DNA from: Desulfuromonas sp.
GTDB taxonomy: Bacteria; Desulfobacterota; Desulfuromonadia; Desulfuromonadales; Geopsychrobacteraceae
Reading direction: 5' to 3'
DNA length: 43,323 bases
Assembly (NCBI GenBank): GCA_002869695.1
Contig: PKUD01000200.1
Location: 1-43,323 of the forward strand
Shown: positions 43,316 to 43,323 of the stretch, piece after piece
How positions within the stretch are numbered: the first letter of the stretch is position 1
How the letters are laid out: every line of letters starts with the position of its first letter
The notes under the pieces: generated by a model
What the model saw: only the letters and a program-made list of their open reading frames with translations
What the model was told of the DNA's origin: nothing
The model's database searches: none
Position numbers and translations under genes: made by a program

Positions 43316-43323
43316 TGCCCCCC

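Noticed and set aside
1-43323. tRNA, rRNA and CRISPR array search by eye
   Set aside because: No cloverleaf consensus, no rRNA-like stretch and no regularly spaced repeat of 20-40 bp was seen.

Overview
The window reads as chromosomal DNA of a deltaproteobacterium-like organism, most likely a Desulfuromonadales/Geobacter-type anaerobe. This is inferred from gene content and order: a mfd-ppiC-surA run followed by pdxA and uvrA, an ArsS/AhpD-like pair whose ArsS ends in an apparent selenocysteine, several DctP-type TRAP genes, and small protein families I associate with that group. No database search was possible, so the taxonomic call is an inference.

Layout. (1) 185-4028 (minus): a three-gene ABC importer (binding protein, ATPase, fused permease) of the ferric/polyamine class. 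(2) 4496-6538: two small lipoproteins, a stand-alone receiver protein with a cysteine cluster, and a small conserved protein. (3) 6706-9685 (plus): PlsY, MltG, then an AhpD-like protein and ArsS under their own promoter. The ArsS frame continues through an in-frame UGA followed by a good bacterial SECIS-like hairpin. (4) 9785-10916 (minus): TatB-like protein and TatC. (5) 11124-22661 (plus): NadA, Mfd, two parvulin/SurA proteins, a VanZ-like protein, a lipoprotein, PdxA and UvrA. (6) 22934-26444: a PEGA lipoprotein, a two-repeat hypothetical protein, a cardiolipin synthase and an EamA transporter. (7) 26650-30208: a Cpx-like envelope-stress module (histidine kinase, response regulator, Spy/CpxP-like periplasmic protein), an unannotated 28-residue membrane protein and a degenerate receiver. 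(8) 30305-35079 (minus): UspA and a TRAP transporter with two tandem paralogous binding proteins. (9) 35190-40650 (plus): a promoter and four-gene operon (RND/MMPL exporter, LolA-like carrier, outer-membrane barrel, DUF2892). (10) 40683-43315: an A+T-richer integron remnant with attC-like sites, two cassette genes (a membrane protein and PhzF), a SHOCT protein, short repeats and a decayed IntI integrase.

How genes work together. ArsS and the AhpD-like protein form a known arsenosugar-type pair. The Cpx-like genes share a divergent regulatory region with the spy-like gene, whose 3' end carries three hairpins resembling a 3'-UTR small RNA. The RND, LolA-like and barrel genes look like a complete inner-to-outer membrane export path, probably for a lipid or hydrophobic compound. 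Many operons end in clear intrinsic terminators, several of them bidirectional between convergent genes.

The strongest items for follow-up are the selenocysteine ArsS, the integron relic with attC sites, the 28-residue membrane protein, the possible CpxQ-like RNA, and the RND/LolA/barrel operon.
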